A stretch of DNA of 64,000 nt from Terebella lapidaria (taxonomy: Eukaryota; Annelida; Polychaeta; Terebellida; Terebellidae): positions 39,678,165-39,742,164 of the forward strand of contig OX424564.1 of the NCBI GenBank assembly GCA_949152475.1, in the 5' to 3' direction. A program made the translations under genes and the position numbers. A model generated the notes under the pieces. That model was not told the DNA's origin, searched no databases, and worked only from the letters and a program-made list of their open reading frames with translations. Positions 33,451 through 45,053 of this stretch are shown piece by piece. Every line of letters starts with the position of its first letter. The first letter of the stretch is position 1.

Positions 33451-35639
33451 TGCCATACTGCTTCATCTTCATCATTTTCAAGTCGATCGGATCATTTGTT
33501 TCTGAGTTATGCGCCCCTATTGGGACGAGGGAAAAAAATGTTGTAAAATGCAGAATATTTACATTTGTATGGATGAATTAAATTTGTATTCAATTGGTCT
33601 GATAAATATACAATCACTGATTGACTTAACAGTCATAACTGGTTATGGGAGTAAAATTTACAAAATTATGAACATTGATATATTTGTTTGCGATAGTGAA
33701 TATGGGACGATTGCAACCCATGAAACCTCATCTTAAGTAGACGCTAAATTACATAAAGATGGAAAGTTTTTACAATGAGCTAATGAGTATGGAAATTGTG
33801 ACGCATGAATAGTCTTGCTAGAATTGTAGTCCTGTGTTCTCATTACAGTGGAGAAATGTTGGTTTTGGCCAACACAGCTAGATGTATCCGACGTTTTGGA
33901 CAAGACTATTCCAAAGAGAACCGTAGCTCTCCTCGACGACGATGACGACTCTGATGTCGAGTATGCTGCTCCAGGCCAGGCCAACAAGTGGTATCTATGT
34001 GGCAAAGGTTATCGTTGTGTTATAATGAGTAGAAAGTTTGGCATAATCACGCAGGATATTGTATTGTTCGTTATAATCTCGTTATGAAAAATTAACATTA
34101 TATTACAGATTCGACAGCTCCCATTGTGGTGTCACCTGTGCCGATGGTACCACAACAAGTGTGTAGGCCAGCAGCCATGTGAAGATGAAGATTGGTATTG
34201 CTCTGTTGATTGCAAAGTACTACTAAAATATATGGGATAACATACAGTGAACATATACACATGTAACATGCGTACGTAAATCTTCTTTCAACATCCATTG
34301 TCCTATCCAGGAAACCGGCGTGTCCATCTTCTGCACTTGCAATTTGCGAAAGGATGGAGCGGAGCGAGTGAAGTGCGCTAATGACGACTGCCGTTTTGGA
34401 ATGTGGTTCCACATTCAGTGCTTGGCATTAGGCAACATCCCTGATATGTTTCCTATAGAAATATGTATACTATGAGATGCCATATGTGAAGGCATTTCCA
34501 GACGTTCGCATTCATCAGTGGTTGTAACCTTGTATTGCAGAAGAACCTTCGAACTGGTACTGTCGACCTCAGTGTCAAGGAACCGAGGACTACGTGCAGA
34601 ACTACACCCTGCGACTGATGTTCATGGGACTGATGGACATGGTCTTGCGCGACTCCATCCGAGAGGCTGATGGGATGGCCATCATGTCACAATGGAGGCT
34701 GAATATGTTGCACTTCCGTGCCCACCGCCACCCTAAGTACCTCCAGGCTGGTCACAGGCAAGGGCGTAGCTCTAACTACGCAAATTACACAATTGCGTAC
34801 TTAATTTTTTGCGTAACGTCAGCTGGTTTTTGCGTAATGATCATAAATAGAGGGTCTTGAATGAATGCCCAAATATCAAGTAGCCAATACGAAGTTTACG
34901 ACCCAAAGAACTTTTGCTTTTTGTCCATTGGTAATTACCAATGGTTGTCCAATGGTAATTAATTTCGTCTACATTTTCCCCAAAACACATGTCCGTCAAC
35001 AGCTGGGAGGGAGGGGCACAGGGGACTGAGCGGGGAGTGTTAGCCTACGCCTCTTCCTGGTTGTCCTCGTATTTTGGGGGGCTTCATCTTTCTACTTTCT
35101 TTTTCATTTCTTCTGCTTTTCACAACTAATTTAATTTGGTTTCCAAACAATCACTCGAGTTCTTCCAACGAATCTCTAAATAATGTTCACCTACTGAGTA
35201 AACCCTGAACTGTTCTGAAGCCAACCCCGAGTTTCAAATAATTTACGTGACTTGATTTCTGTCAAAGGTTTCCTCATATTACTCAATAATGACTTGTGCT
35301 TCGGCACGTGAGCAATATATTGTTCACACATACATACATATGTGAAACATAGTTTCTCCTTAAAACTGTGAGATGTATCCGTTTTTCGATTTCCAATGGT
35401 TTCTAGTGACATGGCCAAAATATTTCAGCTATTGCATCTGTTACAGAGCTCGTGAAATATTCGAACGCGAAGAAGTAACACAAAAGAAAATGTAAAATTG
35501 ATCAGCACGTCTTATTCCTACTCGTAATTATCGCAATGTTGGTAGTCAGTTTTTGATAGAATATTTCGTTTTTGATGTGAGTTATGTGAGGCAGACGCAC
35601 TCAATCACGTTGTTTACAAAGGTATATGAATGTCATAGA

Positions 35640-35890
35640 GTCTTGGCATCAATTTCGAAACAGCAATGAATATATTGTATTATGACTATACTATGTTTGG
35701 AGTTTTGGTGATGCTTTGACATGAAGAACAGCAGTTCTGTTTTGGCGTCGTTGAGCTTCAACAAGTGTTCTGCCATCCAGATGCGTACGTCATTCAAACA
35801 CGCAGAGATCCGCTTAATGGCAGTGTCTCGTCCACCTGGATTGGACGGATTGTAGATGACATACAGTTGAGTATCATCTGCATACATCGA
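35640..35890 (-). mobile_element. LINE (L2/CR1-like) RT fragment, copy 1
   Basis: The minus strand reads MYADDTQLYVIYNPSNPGG then IWMAEHLLKLNDAKTELLFF, the region around the RT catalytic YADD. It is almost identical to the matching part of the longest copy (38.7-40.4 kb), truncated at both sides. Confidence 0.75.
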
Positions 35891-36029
35891 AATGTGCGCC
35901 CATAATCATAGTAGGATTGCAAATATACGTCCAGCTTCTGGGGCTCTTGAGCCTTCGGCGCTCGCAATACTTTTTCTCATGCTTCTAACAAATTTCAACG
36001 ATATTGCGTACTCTCAAAACTACCTCAGC

Positions 36030-36780
36030 ATTTTTTTTTATTTAATGACATTTATGAAGCGTGATTTCCCAAATATGGATCGAAGCGCTGTACAATTTAC
36101 ACAATGATTATTTGACTAGAATATAATATAAAATTTTAAAAAAATGAAACAATGAAAATAAAAACATACGATTGTGTAGGTAGGATGTGAGAATTGTATA
36201 TTGGATTGAAAAGATGAGTTTTTAACTGTCTCTTAAAAGCATTATTGAGTCTATGGCACGAACTATTAATTAATTGATCAACATTTGACATGGGAACATC
36301 ACAATGAATATTGCAAGAAACATATTTCTAGCGGGCTCTATGCCATCAATATCTCGAAACACATTTTAACAGGGACTCATCGTACTGAACTGAACTGAAC
36401 TTACGGGGGCCAGATATAATGATACTTCATCCCCTCTATTCAAAAAAGTAAATATTATAAAATTTAGGGACTTGTATAACCTGCAAATTATGTTACTAAC
36501 TTATGATTTTGTGAATGGGCATTTGCCCAATTCATTATCTGGTATATTCGGTTACCATGGTGATATACATGAGCATCATACATCAGCACCGATCCCAAAC
36601 TGCCCAAAGTGAACACAGACATTATGCGAAAAAGTTTTTTATACAATGCACCTTCTGAATGGATGAAGTTGGATGTAGACATCAAAAGCTCGAAAACCAA
36701 ATTTATTTTCAAACGAAAAATGATGCATAAATGTATATCAAGTTACTAATAATTAAGCGGATGAAATTTGTTGGTGATAG
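36030..36780 (+). mobile_element. Second LINE family, C-terminal fragment (copy 1)
   Basis: The plus strand near 36,470-36,730 reads RDLYNLQIMLLTYDFVNGHL, then NTDIMRKSFLYNAPSEW and IKSSKTKFIFKRK, a polymerase C-terminus different from the minus-strand LINE. The upstream GAAGCGCTGTACAATTTACA phrase (as CGAAGCGCTGTACAAT) is a common companion of such tails. A shortened second copy lies at 37.95-38.58 kb. Confidence 0.5.
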
Positions 36781-37015
36781 CTGGATTATATAAATAACTT
36801 TAATTGTATATACAGTGCCTGCGTTGTGGCTGTGTTCCCGAGGTGGCACTTTGAGCAAATTTAGGTGACAACATGCCTTGAAGGTTACAGACTTTTGTCT
36901 TTTGTTGTCAACATGAGAAAGTATACATTTTAATTTACTAAAAAATATTACTCTGATAATTAATGTGTATTATTTGAAAATTGCTAATTATGATGTATAT
37001 TTGTTCAAAAATAAA

Positions 37016-37813
37016 ATACCTACCTACCTACCTACCTACTGTAGGTGGTAGGTTCCATAGGCGAGGAGCAGTGACTGCAAATGACTGGTCACCAACGCGT
37101 TTTGATGCCAGAGGTTGGTGAAGCCTGACTCGGTTGTCGCATCACCTGGTGTCTCTATGACGTGGAGCCAGGAGACTGGTGGGGTAGGGTGGTGCCAGAC
37201 CATGCAGACATTTGAAGGTCAGAAGTATCACTTTATACTGTATGCGTGAGGCGACAGGCAGCCAATGCAACTGCTTCAGAACAGGTGTGATGTTTTCGCG
37301 CTTTTGAACTCTGGTAACAAGGCGTGCTGCGCGGTTCTGAATACTCTGGAGCCTGTCAATCTGTGATGCTGGCAAGCCGATCAGCAATGCATTGCAGTAG
37401 TCAAGGCGAGAGGTAATGAGTGCCTGGACTGCATTTCTAGTTGCACTTTCAGTCAGAAACTGGCGAATTGTTGATAGCCTGTACATGTTGTAGTTGCAGG
37501 CAGCACTCACAGAAGTGATGTGATCTGACATGCACAGTTCACGATCCAGTACGACACCAAGGTTTTTGACATGGCTGGATGGTTCCACGTCCACCTCGCC
37601 GACTGAAACTGAACATGTTTCTTGTGATTTTTGGTGATGCTTTGACATGAAGAACAGCAGTTCTGTTTTGGCGTCGTTGAGCTTCAACAAGTGTTCTGCC
37701 ATCCAGATGCGTACGTCATTCAAACACGCAGAGATCTGCTTAATGGCAGTGTCTCGTCCACCTGGATTGGACGGATTGTAGATGACATACAGTTGAGTAT
37801 CATCTGCATACAT
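37016..37813 (-). mobile_element. LINE (L2/CR1-like) 3' portion, copy 2
   Basis: The minus strand runs from YADD through the C-terminal RLDYCNALLIGLPASQID and LKQLHWLPVASRIQYKV blocks and ends near 37,016 in a TAGG tandem tail, the usual 3' end form of L2-like LINEs. It is flanked at the YADD side by the same junction (GTGCGCCCATAATC) as copy 1, indicating a tandem duplication. Confidence 0.8.
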
Positions 37814-37949
37814 CGAAATGTGCGCCCATAATCATAGTAGGATTGCAAATATACGTCCAGCTTCTGGGGCTCTTGAGCCTTCGGCGCTCGCAATACTTTT
37901 TCTCATGCTTCTAACAAATTTCAACGATATTGCGTACTCTCAAAACTAC

Positions 37950-38585
37950 CTCAGCATTTTTTTTTATTTAATGACATTTATGAAGTGAGATTTCCCAAAT
38001 ATGGATCAAAGCGCTGTACAATTTACACAATGATTATTTGACTAGAATATAATATAAAATTTTAAAAAAATGAAACAATGAAAATAAAAACATACGATTG
38101 TGTAGGTAGGATGTAAGAATTGTATATTGGATTGAAAAGATGAGTTTTTAACTGTCTCTTAAAAGCATTATTGAGTCTATGGCACGAACTATTAATTAAT
38201 TGATCAACATTTGACATGGGAACATCACATTGAATATTGCAAGAAACGTATTTCTAGCGGGCTCTATGCCATCAATATCTCGAAACACATTTTAACAGGG
38301 ACTCATCGTACTGAACTGAATTGAACTGAACTTACGGGGGCCAGATATAATGATACTTCATCCCCTCTATTCAAAAAAGTAAATATTATAAAATTTAGGG
38401 ACTTGTATAACCTGCAAATTATGTTACTAGCTTATGATTTTGTGAATGGGCATTTGCCCAATTCATTATCTGGTATATTCGGCCATGGTGATATACATGA
38501 GCATCATACAAGGATCAGCACCGATCCCAAACTGCCCAAAGTGAACACAGACATTATGCGAAAAAGTTTTTTATACACAACATGA
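37950..38585 (+). mobile_element. Second LINE family, C-terminal fragment (copy 2)
   Basis: This duplicates the 36.03-36.6 kb fragment with a shorter end; it reads LQIMLLAYDFVNGHLPNSLS and ISTDPKLPKVNTDIMRK, then joins the TAGG-tail region of the third LINE copy. It is part of the roughly 1.9-kb tandem duplication inside the composite insertion. Confidence 0.5.
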
Positions 38586-38686
38586 GAAAGTATACATTTT
38601 AATTTACTAAAAAATATTACTCTGATAATTAATGTGTATTATTTGAAAATTGCTAATTATGATGTATATTTGTTCAAAAATAAAAT

Positions 38687-40383
38687 ACCTACCTACCTAC
38701 CTACCTACTGTAGGTGGTAGGTTCCATAGGCGAGGAGCAGTGACTGCAAATGACTGGTCACCAACGCGTTTTGATGCCAGAGGTTGGTGAAGCCTGACTC
38801 GGTTGTCGCATCACCTGGTGTCTCTATGACGTGGAGCCAGGAGACTGGTGGGGTAGGGTGGTGCCAGACCATGCAGACATTTGAAGGTCAGAAGTATCAC
38901 TTTATACTGTATGCGTGAGGCGACAGGCAGCCAATGCAACTGCTTCAGAACAGGTGTGATGTTTTCGCGCTTTTGAACTCTGGTAACAAGGCGTGCTGCG
39001 CGGTTCTGAATACTCTGGAGCCTGTCAATCTGTGATGCTGGCAAGCCGATCAGCAATGCATTGCAGTAGTCAAGGCGAGAGGTAATGAGTGCCTGGACTG
39101 CATTTCTAGTTGCACTTTCAGTCAGAAACTGGCGAATTGTTGATAGCCTGTACATGTTGTAGTTGCAGGCAGCACTCACAGAAGTGATGTGATCTGACAT
39201 GCACAGTTCACGATCCAGTACGACACCAAGGTTTTTGACATGGCTGGATGGTTCCACGTCCACCTCGCCGACTGAAACTGAACATGTTTCTTGTGATTTT
39301 TGGTGATGCTTTGACATGAAGAACAGCAGTTCTGTTTTGGCGTCGTTGAGCTTCAACAAGTGTTCTGCCATCCAGATGCGTACGTCATTCAAACACGCAG
39401 AGATCTGCTTAATGGCAGTGTCTCGTCCACCTGGATTGGACGGATTGTAGATGACATACAGTTGAGTATCATCTGCATATTTGTGATACAACACATTGTG
39501 CTTTTTGAAAATGCGTTGTAATGGAATGGTGTAGAGCGTGAACATTACAGGACCCAACACAGATCCCTGTGGCACGCCGTTTTGGAGCGGACGTTCATCT
39601 GACTCTGAGGAATCGATGATGACTTGCTGTTTTCGCCTGGTCAGGTAGCTATGGAACCAAGCGCGGGCAAGTCCAGTGACCCCAAACTCTTCGCGTAGTA
39701 TATCAACGAGTCCATCTTGGTCGATTGTATCGAATGCTGATGATAAGTCAAGCATTACTGATACCACAGCCTTGTTGTTATCAAGAGCAGTCAAAATATC
39801 GTTCTTTACTTTAAGCAATGCTGTCTCCGTACTGTGGAGATGAGTATATGCTGACTGGTGTTCCTCATGCAGTCCGTTAGACGCCAGGTGTGCCATCAGC
39901 CGTTTAACAGTTATTTTCTCCAAGACCTTGCTCAGGTATGGGACATTTGAAACTGGTCTCTAGTTTTTCATGTTGTCTGAGTCAAGATCTACCTTTTTGA
40001 GAAGTGGCCGGACCAGTGCTTCCTTTAGAGACCAAGGGAACGTGCCGACCATGAAAGATGCATTCACGATTGCTACCATGTGGTGCAGGTGAACATCGAT
40101 GGTCTCCTTGATCACATTGGTGGGAGCATGATTTACTTGCAGACTGAAGTATGACCCGATGCAGTTCCCCAGGGTCAGTGGGTTCCAGTTGTTGCAGGGG
40201 ATTATCCACACACTGCGTGGCTCTAAGGAAAGGTGTGTCAGGGTTTTGTGGGATTGTCCTCCTGATGAGCGATATCTTCTCAGTGAAGAAGCAAGCAAAG
40301 TCACGACACAGTGTCACATTGGAGGATGATTGGGGGACACTTTTTGAGATGACTTGGCCAAGTTGTTGATGACTTGAAAGCAC
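38687..40383 (-). mobile_element. LINE (L2/CR1-like), longest copy, 5' truncated
   Basis: The minus-strand polymerase has the RT blocks in order: HQSAYTHLHSTETALLKVKN, LDLSSAFDTIDQDGLVD, GVPQGSVLGPVMFTLY, YADDTQLYVI and the C-terminal LHWLPVASRI block, ending with a TAGG tail near 38,690. The region 39,960-40,383 continues the element upstream in other frames and includes the linker before the RT domain. The endonuclease domain was not found, so it is 5' truncated. Confidence 0.85.
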
Positions 40384-40739
40384 ACCCTCTGGTCACCACC
40401 GGCTAGCTTTTTTTCATAGTACTGTCGCTTGGCCGCATTGGTCATCGAGTTCACTTCTTCACGATGTTAGACGTAAATCTGGCGGTGGATCTCCAATCCA
40501 GTTTTACGCCAGCTACGCCCCTGACAGGATGCTTGTTGGTAAATATATGTCAACACTTGTTATTTCAAAAATGTGCATTAATGATAACATGATTTGAGGT
40601 TATGTTATCGTAACCAAAATCCTTTAAATACTGTTTACAGGTGTTGCTCAATTCTTTCAGCCACATATCGCGCAGCAGGTCGTCCACAACAGGACCATCA
40701 ACCTCACTGGTCTAAACCTGGACCTGGTGTAATCTTTCA

Positions 40740-41487
40740 AATTTTGTATGACCCAGTGACTTTTCTAAACCTGGTAAATGTGTACTCTGATAACATTTTA
40801 TATATTTCGTCATTGAATATTTGATCGTCGTATATTGGTAATTAAATTCAGGGGTTCAGCATTTTTCTGTTGGAATTTGCAGATGTCTCACCAATAATAC
40901 TCTATAGCTTTCGGACACAGGGAATAGAGACACTACACAAAGACTATGCCCAAAAATAAACACAAGTGAGAGAAAACAACAAAAGCACGTGAAAAACAGG
41001 GCACTAGCTACAACTGTATAGGCTAATATATAGGCCGAAAAAGCACGTGGGACAATGAAACATGAATGATATGAAACATGCTCACGTCAAAATTGCAAAT
41101 CACTAATTGGACATGGAGTTTTTGGTCTGCAGCCCAACACGCTAGCACACAGTTATCATGACGCCTGGTATGTGAGGGAAAAATCGTCCCTGCATCATGG
41201 ACCTTTTTAAACAACCCAACGATTATGAATCTCCCTGGAACCAGCTTGCGATACCTTTACCATGTGAACGTCTGAACATATGGGATGCAATTGTAATACA
41301 TTGACAGCGAACTGTTTGCAACACCTTTCTATTGCTATCATGCTGTTTCAAGTTCTGTGTGTCGATTCATTTCTATGTTCACTTCAAACAGGCAGGGTTT
41401 GGAATATTAGAGAGCAGACTTTTAGTGAAATTCGCAATGTAGCACATACTGCATAATACACGCCAACAAAGTAATACTGGGAAAATG
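40740..41487. other. Gap between convergent relic genes
   Basis: This lies between the 3' end of the PHD/DUF6589-like relic (plus) and the 3' end of the RecQ-like relic (minus). No exon is seen; the sequence is AT-rich and probably holds the 3' UTRs of both. Confidence 0.35.
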
Positions 41488-41710
41488 TTACGTACAAGGA
41501 CATTTACTTCCACAGCTACAACAACACTGACAGAAATCACATGAACACTGTTCACACTGACGAGTACACTCCACCCTGCGCTTCAGTTCGTCAATTCTGG
41601 AGTTGCCAATGCCATCCACGAAATGTTGCAAGATGATTTTGCGTATGCATTCTTTCTCCTGCTGCCACTCCATGAGAGTCTGGACTAAGGACTTGTCATC
41701 CGATACCATG

Positions 41711-41958
41711 TGTCGCCGTTCAGAAGTAGACTTCATGACACACATGTAAAATCAGTGCAGTTCATTCCAGTGTTGTATGATACAAGTGCGATGATGACTG
41801 TCAGACTGGCAAGTGGCAATTAAACTTGGCGCCAAAGCCTTTTATAGTATTTTCTCACAGTGGAAGTGACGTAACTAGAGGAATTACCGTACTAAAATGA
41901 ATATAACTACTACTAAGAATAACTTTAGCACACACCCATAAATGAATACCCAGATACA
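41711..41958 (-). repeat. 3' LTR of the small LTR element
   Basis: This matches 56,274-56,518 along its whole length; with the minus-strand orientation fixed by the primer-binding site it is the downstream LTR. CATG at 41,707-41,710 is the target duplication. Confidence 0.75.
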
Positions 41959-42280
41959 TATATACCCCACAATAATAAATGTCGTCCTCGACATGATGAG
42001 GAATGAAGAATAAAGGAATAATGCAGAACAACATCCGAATTACTGATCCTGAGAAATATTACAAGTGAAACCAATAAGCAATACATGCCAATTGGTAGAT
42101 ATAAAATAGTAAGCATAGTGATATGGAAACAAATATTGGAAACAACACCAATAATAAAAAAAAGTCCTACAGTGTACAAAATACTGCACCAGGGTCAACT
42201 ACCACATTGTAAATTAAATTATGGTTTCAAAATAGATCTTAGGCGAATAAACTCCACCGTAAAATAAACTTGTAACAACA

Positions 42281-43670
42281 TGTAACGGTTTTGGGGCGTA
42301 CCCAAAGGTTTCCCCTAGGTAATTCTGTTAGTGTTTTGTGATATTATGGTTAAATAACCGTTTATTAGGGTGTATATGTGTTTAAAGGTTCATACGGTTC
42401 CGTATTGTTAATGTTTTAAAGGTTTTCCGTCTCGGAACTTAGTAATTTATGATGTCGGTAAAGCCGGAGACGGAGCCGGAACCGGAGACGGAACCGGACA
42501 CGGAGCCGGAACAATGGAGTACAAAAACGTAATGACGTTATTTCCGGAAGGTCATGTGATCAGCCTCGTTTTCGGTTTAAAAGGTGACGTGTCAGCCACT
42601 GATTGGTTCTAGAGTGTTTTTAGAAATCCGGAAAATATCAGTGTTTTGGCGGACTATGACGTCACAATAGGTTGGTCACGTGACGTGGGTCTCAGGTCTA
42701 TAAAAGCCCCCGCTTCACAGCGGACGGCGGAGTTGGTGTCCTGACGTCGACCTGTGCAGACCCCTTCTCCCATAGCAGAGTACTCCCTTGTTCCGGATAG
42801 AGTCATCCAGATGATAGCAGTTAAGTCTTCCGACTGTGAACTTGGAAAATAAACATGAAAACTTCAACCGAGTTGTTTTTCCGTGTTCGTTAGGGAACTG
42901 GAAGTTATAATAAAGTTAGTTTCCCGGAAAAGACAGTTATACGGAGTAAAGGGAGATAAGACCACAGTCGGTTAAGACCAAGTTGTAACGACGTCTTAGG
43001 GTGATCTAAGAACCCAGATCACCGAGGAAGGAGTCGGAGACGGAGACGGAGGTGGAAATCAACGGAGCAACTACGGAGGCGGTATCGGACGGAGCAGTTG
43101 CAGAGACGGGAACGACGAAGCAGTTGCAGAGGCGGTACCGGACGACGGAGTTGCAGAGGCAGTACCTGACGGAGCGGTTGCGGTAACCGGAAGTAGGAAC
43201 ACTTCCGAGATACTCCATTTCAGGTGCAGTCGCAGGTTGCGGTGAGGCGGAGCCAACCGGAGCAGATTGCAGTGCGGCGGAACCTGGCAGAGCGGTTGCA
43301 GTATTCGGAAACGGCAACGTTCCCGGATTCTTTATTCCAGGCGCAGTCGCAGTTTGCAGTAAGACGGATAAACGACGGAGCTGTTGCAGTAAAGCGGTTT
43401 CCCGACGGAGCAGTTGCAGTACCCGGAGACGGAAACGCCTCCGGATCCTTACTTTACAGGTGCAGTTGCAGATTAGCAGTCGGACAACGGTTAAGAGGTC
43501 CATTCCAGACCACGCTACCAACCTTAGAGACTTCTAGCCGGAGCTCAACCGTACAAGCAGTAGCAGTTTCCCGGAGTTTTACCGTTTCAGCTCCGGTTGA
43601 ACAACAACTCACCCACCTCCCCAGAAAACCGGTTCATCAAGACGTCACAGAAGGGTGCAAACCCGTTACA
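42281..43670 (+). repeat. 5' LTR of gypsy-type element
   Basis: 1,390 bp, TGTAAC...GTTACA ends. It contains a promoter-like block with ATTGG (42,602), a CRE TGACGTCA (42,657-42,664), TCACGTGA (core CACGTG 42,677-42,682) and TATAAAAG (42,699-42,706). The region 43,020-43,480 is built of GGAG/CAGTTGCAG-type low-complexity phrases. Confidence 0.9.
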
Positions 43671-43675
43671 ACTTT

Positions 43676-43697
43676 TTGGTGGCAGCGGTGGGATCAT
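43676..43697 (+). other. Primer-binding site, tRNA-Leu type
   Basis: TGGTGGCAGCGGTGGGATC lies a few bases after the 5' LTR and is complementary to a common animal tRNA-Leu 3' end (CCCACCGCTGCCACCA). This is direct support for the element's boundaries and orientation. Confidence 0.75.
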
Positions 43698-43704
43698 CTG
43701 CAGT

Positions 43705-44886
43705 ATGACTACTAGACGGGGCAAATTGGCGGAACAGCAGCTGAAGGCAGCCGTGTCGGACACGGAGCAGCCTGTAGGAGCAGTAGGAGCTGAGCCGTTG
43801 CAGATGCCGGTTGCGGAAAAGGAAGCAGTTCGTCCTGCCGAGCGAAAGGTGTTGCAGCCGGAAATGCAGAAAGCAGTTGCAGAAGAGCCCCTTCGGGTTC
43901 CTCAAGGAGTACAGCCTGCAGAGCAGTTAGCAGAGGCGGAAATTAACTTTCCGGACCAGGCTGGCGATCGGGAACTGGATGCGGACCCAGAAGGCGGAGA
44001 GAATTTAGTCGACAACCTGACCAGATTATTGGCGACCCAAATGGAGGTGTTTCAGCAGCACCTGGCAGTAACCGGAAAGCAGCAGCAGGCAGAAGCAGTA
44101 CAACAACCAGCACCAAGGGCAGGAGTAGCCAGATTAATGACGTACGACGGAACTGATCCGTGGCCGGAGTATGAGGCTCACCTCCTTGAATACGCTCGGT
44201 ACTACCGTTGGACAGCAGAGGAAAAGGCGCTGAACTTATGTGTCAGTTTGAGAGGTAACGCCCGCAGCATACTACTGGATCTGTCCGCGGAGCAGAGACG
44301 CAGCTTTGATACGGTTGTGGCGGCATTAAAACAGCAGTTTTGTCCAGGGGAGAAAACATTTGTTTTCCAGGCGGAATTGCAGACACGGAAATTGCAGCCG
44401 GAGGAGGAGCTGTCCGAGCTGGCCAGAGACATACGGAGCAAGACGCGGCTAGCTTACCCAAAAGCAGATCCGGCAACAACAGAAGTGCTCATGAAGATGC
44501 ATTTCTGCAACAGCCTGACTAACCGAGATATGCGGTTGTCGGTATTGAAAAGCCACCCGGAAACGCTGTCGCAGGCCCTGGCTTTCGCTACCGAGTATGA
44601 GAGCATCATGAAAACGGACAACAGCAGACCAGCGGAGCGACACCGGACGAGGCAGCTGAACACGGAGCCGGAGTGGAGCCAGCAGGTGAACGAATTGCGG
44701 AAGCAAGCCGAGCAGACTCAGCAGCAGTTGGCGGATCTGATGACTCAGGTCAAGGAAGCGGTTAGCCGGCAGCAGCAGCAGCGCAGTTCCCGAGCTTACA
44801 ACTTACAGGTGCAGTTGCAGATTAGCAGTCGGACAACGGTTAAGAGGTCCATTCCAGACCACGCTACCAACCTTAGAGACTTCTAG
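43705..44886 (+). CDS. gag region, first (partial) copy, gypsy-type element
   Basis: The frame starting MTTRRGKLAEQQ carries a retrotransposon gag domain (MTYDGTDPWPEYEAHLLEYA). About 1,350 bp including the LTR tail and this gag part are repeated in tandem directly downstream with almost no differences, so the duplication is recent. The zinc-knuckle end is found only in the second copy. Confidence 0.8.
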   Translation: MTTRRGKLAEQQLKAAVSDTEQPVGAVGAEPLQMPVAEKEAVRPAERKVLQPEMQKAVAEEPLRVPQGVQPAEQLAEAEINFPDQAGDRELDADPEGGENLVDNLTRLLATQMEVFQQHLAVTGKQQQAEAVQQPAPRAGVARLMTYDGTDPWPEYEAHLLEYARYYRWTAEEKALNLCVSLRGNARSILLDLSAEQRRSFDTVVAALKQQFCPGEKTFVFQAELQTRKLQPEEELSELARDIRSKTRLAYPKADPATTEVLMKMHFCNSLTNRDMRLSVLKSHPETLSQALAFATEYESIMKTDNSRPAERHRTRQLNTEPEWSQQVNELRKQAEQTQQQLADLMTQVKEAVSRQQQQRSSRAYNLQVQLQISSRTTVKRSIPDHATNLRDF

Positions 44887-45053
44887 CCGGAGCTCAACCG
44901 TACAAGCAGTAGCAGTTTCCCGGAGTTTTACCGTTTCAGCTCCGGTTGAACAACAACTCACCCACCTCCCCAGAAAACCGGTTCATCAAGACGTCACAGA
45001 AGGGTGCAAACCCGTTACAACTTTTTGGTGGCAGCGGTGGGATCATCTGCAGT

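Larger units (their letters stand above)
34759..40523. mobile_element. Composite insertion with hAT-like ends and ACAGG duplication
   Basis: The ends CAAGGGCGTAGCT (left) and AGCTACGCCCCTG (right) are inverted and flanked by ACAGG on both sides; across this site the interrupted exon is contiguous. Terminal CAGGGGCG is common in hAT-type elements, but those usually make 8-bp duplications, so the superfamily is uncertain. No transposase is seen. The interior is filled with LINE copies and a partial tandem duplication of about 1.9 kb. Confidence 0.6.
33850..40735 (+). pseudogene. PHD-finger/DUF6589-like gene, decayed and interrupted
   Basis: Coding blocks run along the plus strand. About 33,850-34,005 is acidic (LLDDDDDSDVEY) and ends in KWYLCGK. 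About 34,111-34,216 has PLWCHLCRRWYHNKCV-type spacing (here CHLCRWYHNKC...WYCSVDC). About 34,311-34,450 has FCTCNLRKDGAERVKCANDD and MWFHIQCLAL. About 34,543-34,758 has NWYCRPQCQG, then MDMVLRDSIREADGMAIMSQ and WRLNMLHFRAHRHPKYLQ, continuing at 40,524; about 40,643-40,733 has GVAQFFQPHIAQQVV. The PHD-like Cys/His pattern and the following block match multi-copy DUF6589-type proteins of unknown function. Some exon borders do not join in frame, so I regard it as a relic. It converges on the RecQ-like gene beginning at 41,488. Confidence 0.6.

Noticed and set aside
34759-40523. Standard hAT transposon
   Set aside because: Ends look hAT-like but the duplication is 5 bp and no transposase or BED finger is present; left as unclassified composite.
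43006-43521. Minus-strand ORF of 171 codons, present in both LTRs
   Set aside because: It runs through low-complexity GGAG/TTGCAG phrases of the LTR; composition explains the lack of stops.
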